From Desulfobacterales bacterium (GTDB lineage: Bacteria; Desulfobacterota; Desulfobacteria; Desulfobacterales; UBA2174_A), in contig JALOPD010000255.1 of NCBI GenBank assembly GCA_025454075.1, forward strand, positions 1 through 10,320: 10,320 nucleotides of DNA, given 5' to 3'. The position numbers and the translations under genes are program-made. A model generated the notes under the pieces. The model saw only the letters and a program-made list of their open reading frames with translations. It ran no database searches and was not told where the DNA came from. Positions 8,175-10,320 of this stretch are shown in pieces. The first letter of the stretch is position 1, and each line of letters opens with the position of its first letter.

Positions 8175-8330
8175 ATGGATGTGGCACGCAAGCTCGGGAT
8201 TCTGGTGTTCTGCGCTGTTCCGGCCATTGTCGGCGGGGGCATCGTGTATGCTGCATTCGGGTCGTTCACCGCGATTTTCATTTACCAAGTCTTGCTGTTG
8301 GTGGCCGCCGGCGCCTTCGTCAGCCGCTAA
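8175..8330 (+). CDS. Small two-helix membrane protein, 51 residues, function unknown
   Basis: An ATG at 8175 is preceded by AGGGAGGGG (8158-8166) at good spacing. An upstream in-frame TTG-type start at 8121 exists but lacks a site, so 8175 is preferred. After a short charged start (MDVARK), residues 7-28 and about 30-48 are hydrophobic and separated by a tight Gly-Ser turn; the protein ends in VSR. This suggests a helical hairpin in the inner membrane with both ends on the same side, probably cytoplasmic given the N-terminal Arg-Lys. No known domain is recognised. It sits alone between the thiolase terminator and a structured stretch before gyrA. The good ribosome site and clean hydrophobic pattern support a real gene; no enzyme motif is seen. 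Confidence 0.65.
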   Translation: MDVARKLGILVFCAVPAIVGGGIVYAAFGSFTAIFIYQVLLLVAAGAFVSR

Positions 8331-8361
8331 CGCACTTCATCTGCGAACCGCTTGACTCCGT

Positions 8362-8410
8362 CGCGCCACGGTGGCCGTGTTTCCTTCGGGAACGCCGCTG
8401 CCGTGGCGCG
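8362..8410. repeat. Long hairpin with UUCG tetraloop upstream of gyrA
   Basis: CGCGCCACGG (8362-8371) and CCGTGGCGCG (8401-8410) form a perfect 10-bp stem. Pairing continues inward with one bulged T, one C-C mismatch and a few G-U pairs, ending in TTCC-TTCG-GGAA (8381-8392), a C(UUCG)G-capped tip. There is no T-tract, so it is not an ordinary terminator. It could be a transcript-stabilising structure, a leader element of gyrA, or part of a dispersed palindromic repeat. Confidence 0.6.
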
Positions 8411-8477
8411 CTTCATTCGCCTGGCGAGGTTGCAGGCGCATGCCTCCCCGAGCATCACGGGCGGCTTCTTCAGCGAT

Positions 8478-8504
8478 GACGCCGGGGTTTCCATCCCGGC
8501 TGTC
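8478..8504. repeat. Second inverted repeat in the gyrA leader region
   Basis: GACGCCGGG (8478-8486) pairs with CCCGGCTGTC (8495-8504) with one bulged T and an 8-nt loop. It lies 40 nt before the gyrA start. Together with the hairpin at 8362-8410, most of the 214-nt gap can fold. Confidence 0.45.
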
Positions 8505-8534
8505 GCCCGGATGATCTTCAACCCGCGTTTTTCC

Positions 8535-8539
8535 AGGAG
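8535..8539 (+). promoter_or_regulatory. gyrA ribosome binding site
   Basis: AGGAG lies 5 nt before ATG 8545 and 14 nt before a second in-frame ATG at 8554, so the first start is preferred. Confidence 0.7.
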
Positions 8540-8544
8540 TAGAG

Positions 8545-10320
<1,776 letters not shown>

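Noticed and set aside
8327..8521. 64-codon minus-strand frame in the stretch before gyrA
   Set aside because: TTG start without a ribosome site, overlap with the end of the small membrane gene, and its sequence follows the hairpins; more likely incidental to the repeat structure.

Overview
The window (about 10.3 kb, GC-rich) reads as a chromosomal segment of a Gram-negative bacterium. It joins a small surface-carbohydrate cluster on the minus strand to a run of housekeeping genes on the plus strand. The high GC, the look of the thiolase and GyrA, and the 'surface carbohydrate biosynthesis' paralogues suggest a Desulfobacterota (Desulfosarcina-like) organism. That placement is inference from protein style; no rRNA or other taxonomic marker is present.

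Left part, minus strand (1-3372). A promoter-like site near 3343-3372 drives leftward into two tandem paralogues of a GT-B-like surface carbohydrate biosynthesis protein. The first (1858-3246) is intact but lacks an ATG or GTG start. The second (458-1838) is broken: about 26 nt that encode the conserved HNGCTTG-type motif are missing, which shifts the frame. Downstream, beyond a consensus-like promoter and a terminator-like hairpin in the leader, lies the 5' part of a PAPS-dependent sulfotransferase (1-317), cut by the window edge. Together these would build and possibly sulfate a surface polysaccharide, with one paralogue being lost.

Right part, plus strand (3547-10320). Der (EngA) GTPase for 50S ribosome assembly is followed by a 412-bp gap holding a 319-bp imperfect palindrome that looks like a TA-flanked miniature inverted-repeat element. 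Its right end supplies the Shine-Dalgarno of the next gene, rarA (a clamp-loader-like AAA+ ATPase for stalled forks). Then come an acetyl-CoA acetyltransferase (thiolase) with a roughly 36-residue insertion, its own extended -10 promoter and a good intrinsic terminator; a 51-residue two-helix membrane protein; a structured intergenic stretch with a UUCG-capped hairpin; and the first 592 codons of gyrA, which runs off the right edge.

I found no CRISPR array, tRNA, rRNA or transposase gene. No clearly new multi-gene system is visible. The most rewarding objects are the palindromic element upstream of rarA, the decaying tandem paralogue, the leader of the sulfotransferase gene, the operator-like palindrome in the thiolase promoter and the folded region upstream of gyrA.
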